The notes: a model not told the origin generated them from the letters alone. A DNA stretch of 64,000 nucleotides from Lepidostoma basale (GCA_022606425.2 JAHDVF020000443.1:33941-97940); one strand, 5' to 3'; positions 42,880 through 53,898 are shown, counted from the first letter of the stretch. A program made the numbers and translations.

Positions 42880-43355
42880 AACACCATCATCAAGCTAGTG
42901 GTGACATATGGTTCTAAGTCAAGGACAATGACTCTAAAAGAATAACAAAGAATCTACTGGTTTGAGAATAGGATACTTCGAATGATCCTGGGATCCAGAC
43001 CCGGCGATGAAGCAGAAACTTGGAGGCATAGGACCAACCAAGAGATCCGTACAATGACCCAGCAGCCCTTTATAATAAGCACCGTGAGAGCCGGTCGCCT
43101 AGCATGAATTGGGCACGTACGCCGAGCCGAAGAGACCAGAGTAATCGAGACGCTGTACGCGTCTAGACCGACTGGAGTAGACCTCTAGGAAGGCCTTGAG
43201 AGCGCCTAATGAACAATGTTCTGGCTGAGCTGGCTTAGTTGGGCGAATCGGACTGCTGGGAGCAAAAGGCGCAGGATCAAGGAGCTTGTCGAAAAGCATC
43301 ACGGAAGCTCAAACTCTCCAAGAGTTGTATGGTCAAAATAAGTAAGTAAGTAATT
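42880..43355 (+). pseudogene. LINE C-terminal pseudogene with TAAG tail
   Basis: Decayed frame: LVVTYGSKSRTMTLKE, stop, then FENRILRMILGSRPG, TWRHRTNQEIRTM, VRAGRLA-IGHVRRAEETR, ending near the equivalent of AKTLQEL. Several stops. The tail is aataagtaagtaagtaa. Confidence 0.75.
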
Positions 43356-43439
43356 AAGTTATTATCGTTTTGGGTGAGGCATTACTATTTCTGTTCATTA
43401 TATTGTACAGTTTGGGTCCAAGATAAGATATTTATATTA

Positions 43440-43530
43440 TCATTCTGTCGATGCCAGCGAGCCTTATAAAACCTGTCGCTGTTGAAATAAAGACAAAAGT
43501 GAAAGTAGTTAAAAACATAAAGTTTTATTT
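43440..43530. repeat. Family H half repeat
   Basis: tgtcgctgttgaaataaaga followed by aaaagtgaaagtagtt, as in 61431-61552. A GAAAC-like box is present as taaaacc; the core is not conserved. Confidence 0.5.
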
Positions 43531-43929
43531 AATTATTATTAAAAGAAAATTGCGATGCGCCCTTGTAAATAATTTCTAGTGCTTTAAAATTTAGAATGAT
43601 ATTATCTCTTTTATTGTGATTTTAATCTGATGATCCAGACTTGATGTATTTGTTGGGAAATATATTTAAATTTAGTTACCAAGGTCTCCTTAGATTAGAT
43701 TAATTATTTTGGAACTGGGTTAGTTCAATCATTTCACACTTAACCCATTTCTTCCTGACGGTTCGCACAACATACACATAAAATGGTAGATTATTAAAAG
43801 ATTGATATTAACAAACGCTCTTTAAATATAGATTTATTTTATGAGTAATCACAAAGTCTAAATTGTATAATTGAATGTTTGACTTTAAGTATGAATTAAT
43901 TTAAAAATTTACAATGTTTAATATCTTAA
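43531..43929. other. AT-rich stretch without recognised features
   Basis: Nothing supported. Confidence 0.4.
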
Positions 43930-44085
43930 CATTTCAATTTGAAATAAAACGTCTGTTTTCTAGAAGTGTTATTATATTTTATTCGACCGTAATTTTATGT
44001 CTTGCTAAGGCAATATCAAAACATAAATAACATTTGATTGTGCCTTAGCGAGGCAAAACATGCCATTCCTATAAAATCTAATAAA
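43930..44085. repeat. Family D palindromic element
   Basis: aaacgtctgttttctagaag and ttttatgtcttgctaagg on the left. aacatttgattgtgccttag, cgaggcaaaacatgccattc on the right, with GAAA changed to AAAA. Confidence 0.65.
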
Positions 44086-44086
44086 T

Positions 44087-44285
44087 AACCGCCACACCGT
44101 GCAATTTTGAGTGTGATTCTCATACTGCCTTTGGTCGGGTGTAGAATTCACGTGACAATAAAATGGCGTTAGATTAGCCATTTATCCCGTGTCGTAAGAA
44201 TCAACATCATAGTTATATGTACTATTTAAACCGATTGGTTTGCGCTGTAATGATATAAAGAGTTATTTAACAAAATAATAATTCT
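44087..44285 (+). mobile_element. tRNA-derived SINE, head damaged
   Basis: tgtgattctcatactgcctt, ggtgtagaattcacgtgac and the variant 3' end atttaaaccgattggtttgc with atttaacaaaataat. Confidence 0.7.
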
Positions 44286-44299
44286 AATTTTTATAATAT

Positions 44300-44960
44300 T
44301 TTTATGATAATAATAATAAAATGTCTAACAATATTCAGACAGACTTTCAGATGCAAACTGGTTGTAAACAATAAACCCGTAGAACAGGTCATGAAGTTAA
44401 GATATCTGGGTGTGGAGATATTTAACTGCAGCAATCTGTATAATGAAGTGAAAAAACAGACTGATAAAGCAGCAGTTATCTACGGATATCTAAGGGACAC
44501 TGTATGGGACAATAAACATATGCTAGTGGAAAACAAAGTTAGAATATATGAAAAATGCATCAGACCCATAATGATTCACAGAATCAAAGCAAGAGCAGAC
44601 ATTGTCAGAACCAAACATCTCTTAAGAGTAGCAGAAATGAGAACATTGCGACCTATTTTGGGGAGAACCCTTAGATATAGGATACCCAATGAAGAAATTC
44701 GCAAATCCTGCAAAATTTAAGAGATAGTGAGATGGAGTAGGCAGAGAAGATGATGCTGAAGGCACCACATCGAGAGAATGGATCCAGCAAGAATTCCATA
44801 GATCGTGTTACACGAGACTATAGAGAGCAGTTGACCACCAGAATTACCACCAAAGAGATGGAGAGATGGCTGGTCATCTTCATTACAGGAATGTTGAAAT
44901 CCTGCATAAACAGATCGAAAGATCTACAATCAGAAGGAAAAGAAGAAGAATATTTATTAT
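44300..44960 (+). pseudogene. LINE reverse-transcriptase C-terminal pseudogene
   Basis: Open frame 44304-44717: KLVVNNKPVEQVMKLRYLG, VKKQTDKAAVIYGYLRDTVW, VRIYEKCIRPIMIHRIKARA, RVAEMRTLRPILGRTLRY. After a stop and frameshifts come HIERMDPARIP and PPKRWRDGW-like remnants, then an (AAG) tail. A second copy of this family is at 48256-48535. Confidence 0.8.
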
Positions 44961-45014
44961 AATAACAATGAAAATAATAGTGAAAATTCATGAACAAAAC
45001 TCCATACAACAGAA

Positions 45015-45365
45015 ATGCGTTGGTCGGGAGGAGTCACATTGAAAGACTAGGTGCGCAACGAATATGTGAAGGGAAGTTTCAAGGTAGCCCCTATAAAACA
45101 AAATTTGTCAGAAACAAGGCTCTGGTGGTACGGTCACGTGAAGAAGAGACCTCACGACCATGTCGTGAAAAAGTGTCTTTCCGTGACTAGTAGGAGAGGG
45201 AGAGGAAGACCTCAAACTACCTGGCTGACGAATGTGCAGAGGGATATGAAGGCCCTAGACCTTATGGAGGAAACTGCCTACGAAAGAAATACCTGGCGCC
45301 AAATGATAAGAAAAGCCAACCCCGAGTAACGGGAAGAGGCGAGTGGAAAGAAATAGAATAATAAT
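45015..45365 (+). pseudogene. LINE C-terminal fragment
   Basis: Frame 45051-45329: VAPIKQNLSETRLWWYGHVK, KRPHDHVVKKCLSV, GRGRPQTTWLTNVQRDMKAL, NTWRQMIRKANPE and stop. A separate LINE family, inserted directly after the previous fragment. Confidence 0.8.
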
Positions 45366-45884
45366 AATGAAAATTATATGAGTTTTTGGTTCATATTTTT
45401 ATTTCGCGAATTTAAAATACGATCGCGAAAATAGTACCGGCAAGATGCGGGTTAACCTACATAGCTCAGTTAATGAAGAAATGATTAAAATCTGGAACAC
45501 ATCCATACCTGGAATAAATCAGATTCCCGATCGGATCTTTCAGGCTTGCGGTAATATGGGTTAATTAAAAAGGAAAATTTATCGTTTCCTCATTCAAGGC
45601 CCCGCCCAAAGTATGTTTCCGCTTGACTTAAAGATTTAAATTATGAGTAATTTCTAAATGTAGGCCCAAGGGCTTAGGAATATTCTAGGGCATTGTTTGA
45701 AAACGACGTTACCTTGTGAGTTTACGTCGTGCAAAAATATTATCATAATAAAATTTTATCCATGTTGATTCCATTGGAGATGCTTAAATTCTCCTTGTTA
45801 CCTTACAAATATTTTAATTCAAAATCCGTTTCATTATTGGTTTACTCGTACGCCCTAAACATTTATACCTACAAATACTTTTGT
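45366..45884. other. Mixed stretch without recognised features
   Basis: 45430-45620 is less AT-rich and has no recognised repeat. Confidence 0.4.
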
Positions 45885-46140
45885 ATTGAATTTTCATATG
45901 AAGCACTCACTTTGTAGTTAGAATTTTAATAATATAAAATAAATTTTAAAAACTTTGTATTTAACCACGGTATGGTTATTATAATTGGAGGCAACTAGTT
46001 GTGCTTGGACCTAAGCTTCATCAGGGCAGTATAACAGTTGTTTTACTGCCCTGATGAAGCTTGGATCCAAGCGAAACAAGTTGGCATCAATTATAATAAC
46101 TCGTGGTTAAATACAAAGTTTTTATGTATTTATTTTATAC
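45885..46140. repeat. Family F palindromic element
   Basis: Arms: tttgtatttaaccacggtat, gcaactagttg and taagcttcatcagggcagta on the left; actgccctgatgaagcttgg, caagttggc and ctcgtggttaaatacaaagt on the right. The left motif has ACAAC in place of GAAAC; the right one is complete. Confidence 0.85.
46044..46090 (+). ncRNA. Small hammerhead-ribozyme-like motif, family F
   Basis: CTGATGA at 46051-46057, extra A, stem II GCTTGG/CCAAGC, GAAA at 46073-46076, stem III AC-AA-GT, T46082 at the cleavage site. Stem I GGCA (46083-46086) pairs with TGCC (46047-46050), 4 bp. In the relative at 1165-1212 the fourth pair is G-U, so pairing is kept. Confidence 0.75.
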
Positions 46141-46309
46141 TTTTATATTGTTTCTTGGACAATGATGTAAAACTCCATTTTAAATAATTAATTCGAATGA
46201 AAACGTATGTTTTCTAGAAGTTTTATTGTAGTTTATGGAAATGGTGTGTTTTTCCTTTTAAGGCATTATCAAATATTATTCAACATTTGATAACACATTA
46301 ACTTGCTAA
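46141..46309. repeat. Family D palindrome, left part
   Basis: ttcgaatgaaaacgtatg, ttctagaagttttatt and ggcattatcaaat, then catttgataacacatta. It is interrupted by a TTTGA-tailed element and resumes at 46479. Confidence 0.65.
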
Positions 46310-46478
46310 TGCTGTTGACTGTAGAGAGTATCTTGTCTTCCTAAAGTCGAACCATATCTCATGCGTTCCTGGTATTTTACCTATATTAAATACTCGTATA
46401 TGCCTCAAACTGTTAATATGTTATGTTTGTAAATACTTTTGAGAAAAATAAACTGATTTAATTTGATTAAACAAGGTG
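46310..46478 (+). mobile_element. TTTGA-tailed LINE-type 3' end nested in family D
   Basis: gagagtatcttgtcttccta, cgaaccatatctcatgcg, then aaaaataaactgatttaatttga. Same end as 26255-26462. Confidence 0.7.
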
Positions 46479-46530
46479 AAACATGTTATTCCCACAAGAT
46501 ATAATAAAATTTAAAAAAATATCAGAAGGA
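46479..46530. repeat. Family D palindrome, right part
   Basis: aacaaggtgaaacatgttat and tcccacaagatataataaaa continue the element split by the insertion at 46310. Confidence 0.6.
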
Positions 46531-47559
46531 GCTCACATCCGAAACATATTATGGATAATAATTTTATTTTGTTAAAATATTTAATAAATAATGTGGATTA
46601 CACATTGTGTTTTGTTCTCCTTTTAAATTGTGTGTGTTCATGTTACTATATTTACAATATATATTTTGGAGATAATGTATTTTTTTCTTATTAAACAATT
46701 TCTATTTTATTAATCGATTAGATTTGTATGAGCTTTAACACTATGGATAGAATTTATACACAAACGAATATATATAATAATATAATCAATTAATAAAATA
46801 TAAATTACTAAATTGTGTTATTAAATAAATATAAAACAATTCATTGCATCTTAGAGTTGAATTTTCTCAACATTTCCATCACTAAGTTTTTTCTCAACAT
46901 TCCCATTATTATTTTTTCTCAACATTCCCATTATTATTTTGTAGGTTTTGTATCTGCATCATCCAGAGATTGTTGAAAATTGTTTATATCGTTCTACTGA
47001 TAAAAACCTTGAAAGAAGACGAGAAAATTAAATTAAAAGTGAAAAAAGCGTTTTAATTTATAAGTATAAGAATATCATAGATTAAACAAAAAATATCCAA
47101 TATACTTTAAAAAATTGACTAAAGATTCAGTCTGAAGCGTAGATCAGAATTACTTTATATTATATAATAGTGTACACTATTTTATTACTGTCCAAATCTG
47201 TTCGGGTTATATATTTGTTAAGATAATATTAAGTAGCAAATCGATACAATGCATCAATGATATAATATATTTATCATGCGATTCATATTTCTATTACAGT
47301 GTTAAAATCTTGAATGAAATAAAAAAAAAACAGAATGCCCGCTGTTTATTCAAGCGAAGAAAATTTGACCTCGAAAGGTTAACAGATTTCTTGGAAAAAT
47401 ATTTGTATCGAATAACAGACTGATTCATGGCGTATCTGATACACTATTTATGCATAATGCATGAATTGTTATTGCTGCATTCGTTTTTTGAATTCTTTGT
47501 TTTAAATTCTTTGATAAGGGAAACAATTATACCAATTGGCCAACATACATACTGGTTTT
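46531..47559. other. AT-rich stretch without recognised features
   Basis: A small local direct repeat (tttttctcaacattccc, two close copies and one variant) lies at 46860-46940. Nothing else. Confidence 0.45.
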
Positions 47560-47660
47560 AAAAATCTCAATTTACCGACCTCCATGAAGACCTTCCAAAA
47601 GATGGCGAGACAGCTGGACCTTTATAAGGTCCCAAGAACAGGCTCTGAAATATGACGGGA
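47560..47660 (+). pseudogene. LINE C-terminal scrap
   Basis: Short frame RPSKRWRDSWTFIRSQEQAL resembles the GRP-KRW block of LINE C-termini. Confidence 0.45.
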
Positions 47661-47799
47661 CACATTTCTTAAGAATGCAGAAATAGAAATAGTTTAAATC
47701 ATGTAAATTTCTTTGTATTATACAAGAAATACAAGCCTATACGTCAAAGTCAACAAGTCAGCCATAAAATCCACAATATGGAAAAACAGATATATGGCC

Positions 47800-48255
47800 A
47801 TTAAGCTAAAATGGTAGTGCACAATGGTGTTCCTCTACCGACCCTTATGTATGGAAGCGAAGCATGGAACTGGCAAAAGAAGGATGAACGTAGACTAAAT
47901 GCAGTAGAAATGAGATCTCTTGGATGAATGTATGCATACTCGGTGTATGATAGAGTGTCGAATGAAAATATAAGAAGTGAATGCAGAGCGAATGATGATG
48001 TTATGAACAAAATAATGAAAGGATCATTAAGATGGTTTGGACATATGGAAAGAATGATTGAAGAAAGAATTATACGCTAACGATTTTAATGGAAGAAGAA
48101 ATAGAGGAAGACCGAGGAAAACGTGACACGATCAAATAAATCAAAAATTGAATGTTGAGGAAGCGAAAGAAATATGTCAGGAAAGATAAGTATGACAGTC
48201 CATTCTTTCTGTCTACCCCTTCGGGGAGACGGCATTATGCTTAGTTAGTAAGTTA
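47800..48255 (+). pseudogene. TTAG-tailed LINE C-terminal copy
   Basis: Parallels 25345-25850: VPLPTLMYGSEAWNWQKKDE, RLNAVEMRSLG, KGSLRWFGHMERM, then frameshifts, an internal deletion, ccccttcggggagacggcat and tagttagtaagtta. Confidence 0.75.
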
Positions 48256-48535
48256 AGAGTAAGATGAGAAACTATAAAGCATGCGTAAGACCAATAATAA
48301 CATATGGCGTTGAGGTAAGGGCAGACACTGTCAGGACCAACAAAGTTCTGAGGACTTCCGATATGAAGACACTGAGGACAATAGCAGGCAAGACGCTGAG
48401 AGATCACGTGTGGAACACCATAATTAGAGAGATATGTGAGATCGAGGATAATATAGGATGGAGTAGACAGCAAATGGGGGATTGGTACGTCATATCCTAA
48501 GAATGGACACCACCAGACTCAATTATAATGAATAG
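48256..48535 (+). pseudogene. LINE C-terminal fragment (family of 44300)
   Basis: Open frame MRNYKACVRPIITYGVEVRA, TVRTNKVLRTSDMKTLRTIA, GKTLRDHVWNTIIREICEIE, then decay. It directly abuts the previous LINE tail. Confidence 0.75.
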
Positions 48536-49060
48536 TCCATTGTTTTGGCCGAAACACTGTGATACTTTAACATTATAAACTGTTAAATTTAAAAATACTT
48601 TGTATTGTGTATCACAATTGTATTTTTATTTTACGCGACAGCTGTTTCATTGTAAAATAAAATGAATTGTTTATCGTCTTTAATTTATTATGTTTCATCG
48701 TTTTTAACTCTATATTATGTGTAATTGTTCCTTCGAATTACTGTTTTTATTATTATTATGATTATTATTTTTTTATTATTATTATATTTTCCACCTTTAC
48801 TATTTTTTGTTAAAAATAGTAACTAACCATTTTTTAAATTAAAATAATTATGTACCTAACCCAACTCAAGCAAGAACTTCAAAATTATATCAAAGAAATT
48901 ATTCAAATTGACATAGGAGCAAATTCACTTAAAGTTTCGAAAAATCACGAAAATTTGACATTTGATATATTATTGTCACACCTGATGATGTCAACATAGG
49001 TTGACTAAACAGCTGTCGCGTAAAATGAAAAAAAATTATGATACATAAAACAAAGTTTTT
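48536..49060. repeat. Family E palindromic element
   Basis: Starts with tccattgttttggccgaaac. The left arm is cut short after acgcgacagctgtttcat. The right plus motif has CTGATGA at 48982-48988, extra T, perfect GTCAAC/GTTGAC stem II with ATAG loop, TAAA for GAAA, ACAGCTGT-C and GCGT. Confidence 0.75.
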
Positions 49061-49064
49061 TATT

Positions 49065-49692
49065 TGATCAATTATTATATAATGCACTACACAATCAGCC
49101 TCACGGGACTCGACGAGGGACAGCTGAAAATCCACCTCACAGGAGGAGCAATCCTCTGGAAAACAGACCACACAGGTCTACAACAAGGAAGAAGAAGATT
49201 TTGTATTATAAACTCGTCATTATTAACGGAACTTAATGTTTTCCTACATTTCAATTTCCTAATATGTGTGACCTTCTGCATTCACACTATTTCAAGGCGG
49301 CCCTTACGGTAATAACTATGATCCACCTACGTAGTGGGCTAACATTGCTCCCAATCGAATTACGTAATTGTGTTCCATTAAAACACCGAATTAAAGCAAT
49401 AAACACACGCAAGGAACTCCATATAATATTTCCGTTTCCCGGGAAATCATTTTATGTTGTGGCAACACCTTCCATTCAAGCTCATACAGAAATGAACTCG
49501 GACAACAAACAATAAAACAGACACCTTTTTAATCAAATTAAAATATATATCATTCATTTGAATTTAATTTCAAAATCGAAAATGTTTTTTTTTGGAATTG
49601 TAGATTAAAAGGTACACTCAAGTGAATTTTTTTCATATATTATAGTATAATATAAATGACTGAAACTAAAAACAATATTTTTAATGAATGAC
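49065..49692. other. Unidentified mixed stretch
   Basis: 49080-49200 ends in a GAAGAAGAAG run, as LINE 3' ends do, but no LINE motif is readable. 49260-49500 is a moderately GC island of unknown nature. Confidence 0.35.
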
Positions 49693-49860
49693 ATATTGTT
49701 TCTTTTTTATAAACTTTGTATACAACACTCATATTTATTTTAAAAAAAATTTAACATCAAACATGTTTCGAACTAACCAGCCCTTCATCAGTGATATTAT
49801 ATAAATATTTAAAATATTATAAAATTGCTTACAAATATGGTCAGTTAACATAATAGTCAA
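49693..49860 (-). repeat. Family A half element with intact-looking hammerhead
   Basis: Outer end ataaactttgtatacaacac, then the motif at 49751-49800, then attatataaatatttaaaat as in other copies. The other arm is missing. A family D scrap (ataaaatataataaaacttc) follows. Confidence 0.75.
49751..49800 (-). ncRNA. Small hammerhead-ribozyme-like motif, family A, fully canonical core
   Basis: Minus strand: CTGATGA at 49791-49785, extra A (49784), stem II GGGCT/AGTTC with two G-U pairs and loop GGTT, GAAA at 49769-49766, stem III ACATGT (49766-49761), T at 49760 as the cleavage base. Stem I TGATGTTA (49759-49752) pairs with TAATATCA (49799-49792): 8 bp including one G-U. The best match here to a minimal type I hammerhead apart from the extra A. 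Confidence 0.8.
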
Positions 49861-50094
49861 CATAACATTCACATAAAATATAATAAAACTTCTAGAAAGT
49901 AGCCGTATTCATTCGAATCTTAAAAAAAATGGGAGATAGCTGAAAGAACTAATTCCAGAGGGCGCCCTCGACGAGAACATCTGGAGCAAATTTGTGAGGA
50001 TATAAACTGCGGCTCATACGTGTAGCTAAAAATATAAAGCATTATTAATTTGTAAACAAATACACGTTAATATTTACAAAGCTCCTAGTATTTC

Positions 50095-50375
50095 CATATA
50101 GGTCAGACTGAATAGATTGAGATGGGCCGGTCACATGCAAAGAATGCCGCCATCGCGAACCCCAAAAAAAATCCTGGAGTGGCACCCAGGTGGTAGAAGA
50201 CCAATTAGACGACCTGCGACGAAGGCTGCGATGCGAGGATGAATTTAGGAGGGATGGAGCGAAATTGTTACGAGTGTCAGATTGGAGGGTCGAAGCGGAG
50301 GACAGAAGGAGTTTGAGGCGAAGAATATTGGGAGCTAAGGCTCGATATGAGTTGTAGAGCCATCGAAGAAGAACA
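50095..50375 (+). pseudogene. LINE C-terminal fragment
   Basis: Frame: VRLNRLRWAGHMQRMPPSRT, PKKILEWHPGGRRPIRRPAT, then frameshifts to the end, with a GAAGAAGAAC tail. Typical of another LINE family with a W-GH-RM signature. Confidence 0.75.
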
Positions 50376-50514
50376 ATAAGATTTGTAAACACGATTGATT
50401 ATTGATTTGTAAATTTATGTTTTTTTCCCACTGTATTAGTCCTCGTAATTTTAAGTATTAGTCATAATATTTTATCTATATATTACAAGTCTTTCTATGG
50501 TTAAATTTTAGTTA

Positions 50515-50590
50515 TATATTAACACCTGAGGATAAAGGCCACCTCCAAAACATCGTATTTAATATTTTAATTATATAAAGATATTTAATA
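50515..50590 (+). repeat. Family C hammerhead-like fragment, decayed
   Basis: acacCTGAGGA, T, a degraded stem (aaaggccacctcc), AAAA for GAAA, then acatcgtattt. Confidence 0.5.
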
Positions 50591-50599
50591 AATTAAAAG

Positions 50600-51132
50600 T
50601 GGAACAAGAACAGCGTTATTTTCCAGTACACCTCTGATCAGCTATTGAAGCAGGTTTTCACGAGCTTGCACGCCATCACATAACCTTTGTTGACGTTTCA
50701 AACTCGTGAATTGAATAGCAGTCTTTATTTGGAGGTAATTAGACCTCGTAAAATCACCGGTTTAACAGCCCCGTGAAAGGCCTTCAGGTGGCTAATTACA
50801 AGGGCTACCAGCACGCGTCATAACTCAAGATTACTCCAGCGGTCACGCGACGTCTAGTTTTTCTCCTTATCACCCCTAATCCTCCGTTAAACGCCGTCGT
50901 AAAACAAGATTTAGCTTTTGTTTGAATATTAAACTTTAAAATAACTAATATGTAATAAAAAATCACAAGTAGCTTATACTGATAAGAAATAAATTAACTC
51001 TTTTAAATGGAATACAATGAGGTTAGAATACAGAAAAGTCGAGCAGCACAAATTAGTATATTTGTATGAGTCGATTTCACGCCCCTTTTTCAAGAAAAGT
51101 ATACAAAATGTATTGAACACTAAGGCATTCAC
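50600..51132. other. Single-copy-looking stretch
   Basis: 50630-50910 is clearly less AT-rich than its surroundings, lacks repeat signatures and has no convincing ORF. It could be unique host or regulatory DNA. Confidence 0.4.
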
Positions 51133-51738
51133 ACTGTGGAATTCCATAGTAATGTACTTAGGAATTTGAAAATAACTTTGTTTAATCCACTAAATATTTT
51201 TTTTTAAAACAGCATATGTTTCGGAGGATACCTCGTATATTCAGGTGTAAAAATATAATAAAAACTAAACAAACAAAGGCTAATATAAAAAACGCAATTA
51301 AAATTCGATACAATAATTTAAATTTAAAAATTAGCCTAGGCTATTTGTTATAAGTACTAATTAAATATAATTAATTAAAAATAATAATTAGTACTTATAA
51401 CAAATAGCCCAAGTTAGAGATACAATAATTTAAATTTAAAAATTAGTATAGGCTATTTGTTATAAGTACTAATTAAATATAATTAATTAAAAATAATTAT
51501 TAATACTTGATAACAAATAGCCAAAGTTAATTTTTTAATTTAAATTATTATATCGAATTTTAATTGTGTTTTTTTTATATTAGTCTTCCTTTGTTTAGTT
51601 TTTATTATATTTTACACCTGAAGATGGAGGTATCCTCCGAAGCATGTTGTATTTTTTTTATATTTTTTTTAATATTTAGAGGATTAAACAAAGTTATTTT
51701 CAATTTCCTAAGGATTTTACTATGGAATTCCACAGTGT
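51133..51738. repeat. Family C palindromic element, complete
   Basis: 606 bp from cacactgtggaattccatag to ctatggaattccacagtgt. The left minus motif has CTGAATA and GAAA. The right plus motif has CTGAAGA at 51618-51624, extra T, perfect 5-bp stem II GGAGG/CCTCC with loop TAT, then GAAG and CATGTT. The centre holds two nested inverted repeats around ggctatttgttataagtact, so the transcript would form a long hairpin. Confidence 0.85.
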
Positions 51739-51985
51739 AAATAATTAAGTTATTATTAGTACTTAAAACAAATAGTCCAGGTTAATTTTTAATTTTAAAT
51801 TTTTGTATCAAACTTTAAATGCATTTTTTATATTAGTCTTTCTTTGTTTTTACTCTCTATTTTTACCCCTGAAGATGGAAGTATCCTCCGAAACATTTAC
51901 ATTTTAATATATAATATATATTTTTTAAATATTTAGTGGATTAATCCACAATTTTTAATCAAAGTTATTTTCAATTTCCTAAGTA
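51739..51985 (+). repeat. Family C right half, directly adjacent copy
   Basis: Starts at the junction with the complete unit and repeats its right half in the same orientation: tagtccaggttaattttt, CTGAAGA at 51869-51875, extra T, stem II with one mismatch, GAAAC at 51890. One and a half units thus lie head to tail. Confidence 0.75.
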
Positions 51986-52424
51986 TATAAAATATAAAAG
52001 TACTTTTTATGCTCCAGAACGATTTCTATTTAATCTTTTGAATAAAACGCTATTTTATAATATCTATTTTATTAATAAGATAATAAATATTTTTTATGTA
52101 AACATTTTGTTTGAAAACACATTGTTTTACTTTTTATAAAACGTATCAGGACATAGATGACCTTACTTTAAGTAAAAATTATGGGAGCCCTAAAACATGT
52201 TTGAGAAAGAAAAAAAGAAAGAAAAAAATTGAGAAAATACAATGTTTCTTAAAAATATTCCTATGTGAATTGCCACAAGACAAAGTGATGACATAAATAG
52301 AAGAGATATTTTGGTTAGTTCCCACCTCAAAATGGGGTTTTATACTAAAGTATATTTTTTATAATTTATTGAAAGAACAACAAGAATAATAATGATGGTT
52401 AGACATAATCAAAAATTAAATTTA
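51986..52424. other. AT-rich stretch without recognised features
   Basis: No supported feature. Confidence 0.4.
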
Positions 52425-52540
52425 GCACTTTTCCACTTAGTATAAACCACATTTTTTGAGTTAGCAGTGCCAACCGGTTTCACTGTATAGTGAGGAAGCT
52501 TGCTACGTTTATACTAAGTTGAAAAGTATTCAAATTTATT
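52425..52540. repeat. Short palindromic element with a GAAAC box
   Basis: cttttccacttagtataaac faces gtttatactaagttgaaaag. The centre (minus sense) has cactatacagtgaaaccgg, that is a stem-loop, GAAA and ACCGGT-T, but no CTGANGA-like strand. Layout resembles the hammerhead palindromes without the full core. Confidence 0.45.
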
Positions 52541-53017
52541 TTTAGATAATTTTAATTCAATACGAAATTTTAAATAATAATAGTTTAGTAATTTACGTAT
52601 ATTAAATCTGTTTAATGTTACCGCTACAAACTATTTTAAACACAAATGCAATTAAAATGATATAATGATTTTGCTCAACAAACTTTTGCGGATGACTTAT
52701 TTTGTTGTATGACACTGTCTGTTATTACCCTAACTACGTACTATTTAATAACGATCTCATATCCGACGCCGGCGTCGCGACGCAATAACAAGTTACAGGA
52801 ACTTGGGAATATTCCCCTCTAACAACCTACTCCATTCGCCGCCTCATCAACCCTCAATAATGTTGGCATTATATTTGCATTGTTAGACTTTGAGTGATTA
52901 TCTTTGTACGTCCCTTGTTCACTATACACCCAGACGGGCGATAGCATGCCTCTTACCTAACGAATACAAATTTGTTAAATTTATATCTTTCCTAATAATA
53001 TAATGATCATTTAGATG
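52541..53017. other. Single-copy-looking stretch
   Basis: 52700-52930 is less AT-rich (gacgccggcgtcgcgacgc) and shows no repeat signature. Confidence 0.35.
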
Positions 53018-53025
53018 CTTCAGAC

Positions 53026-53522
53026 CAGTGGTTCCCAAAGTGGTCCCTACGGACCCCCAGGGTACCCTGGGATCATTCAGAGTGTCCATGTAAAATTCAA
53101 ATTGTATTTGGGATCCCTGAACAACTTCAGGGGGTTGGCGCAAGGTTTAATATATAAAATAAAAAAATTGTGACAAAATTTTATAACTATGGAAGTTATA
53201 ATGAATAACAACGGATATTTTTCGTTTTCGACCTTTTCTTTTTTTTAGCACATTCGTGAAAATCTAGGCCAGCAGTGACATCAGATTTTTCTATTCTTTT
53301 TTTTGCTCCTTCGTGAAAATCGGATCACGAATGAGCAAAAAAAGAAGGTAGACAACAAATTCCTGGTTCTTTTTTCTACTGGCTTAATTGAGCTCTGTGC
53401 CAGCTTCACAAACTCATTTTATAGTGATGAATTTGTAAAACAATTACGAAAGTGGGGGGTCTGCACAAAATAAAATAAATCAGCAGGGTGTCTACGGGAC
53501 AAAAAAAGTTTAGGATCCACTG
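53026..53522. mobile_element. hAT-type non-autonomous element
   Basis: Ends cagtggttcccaaagtgg and aaagtttaggatccactg are imperfect inverted repeats. Flanking 8-mers cttcagac and gtttcgac agree at 5 of 8 positions, a decayed target duplication. No ORF; shares its 5' 140 bp with 26613-26756. Confidence 0.75.
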
Positions 53523-53625
53523 GTTTCGACACACAGAAAGAATGGATGAAGAAAGAGTGGTAAAAAAATATATATGTAAACGATGTAAATGGAACTAGAA
53601 ATAGAGGAAGAACGAGGAAAACTAT
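53523..53625 (+). mobile_element. TTAG-tailed LINE scrap
   Basis: cacacagaaagaatggatga, tgtaaatggaactagaaat and gaggaagaacgaggaaaac match 25570-25650. Confidence 0.6.
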
Positions 53626-53667
53626 ATTAGGAAATTATATGCATTCTATATTTTTTTTTCCTTTTTT

Positions 53668-53898
53668 TATATTTGTATACAACAGGTCGTAGAAACCCAA
53701 TTAGTGTATACAATTTATTTTAGCTATTATATTGATTCTTATGACATGTGATAGGTAGCCAATCTATCGCCAGTTTATTGTCAGGTGAATTCTACACCAG
53801 ACCAAAGACAGTGTGACAATCACACTGCCATCGCCTGGAATCGAACCCGGGACCTTCAGAATGGAAGTCAGAGATCTTACCACTCAACTGCGAAGCTT
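53668..53898 (-). mobile_element. tRNA-derived SINE
   Basis: Tail acaacaggtcgtagaaaccc, body gaattctacaccagacc, box B region tggaatcgaacccggg, degraded head. Confidence 0.8.
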
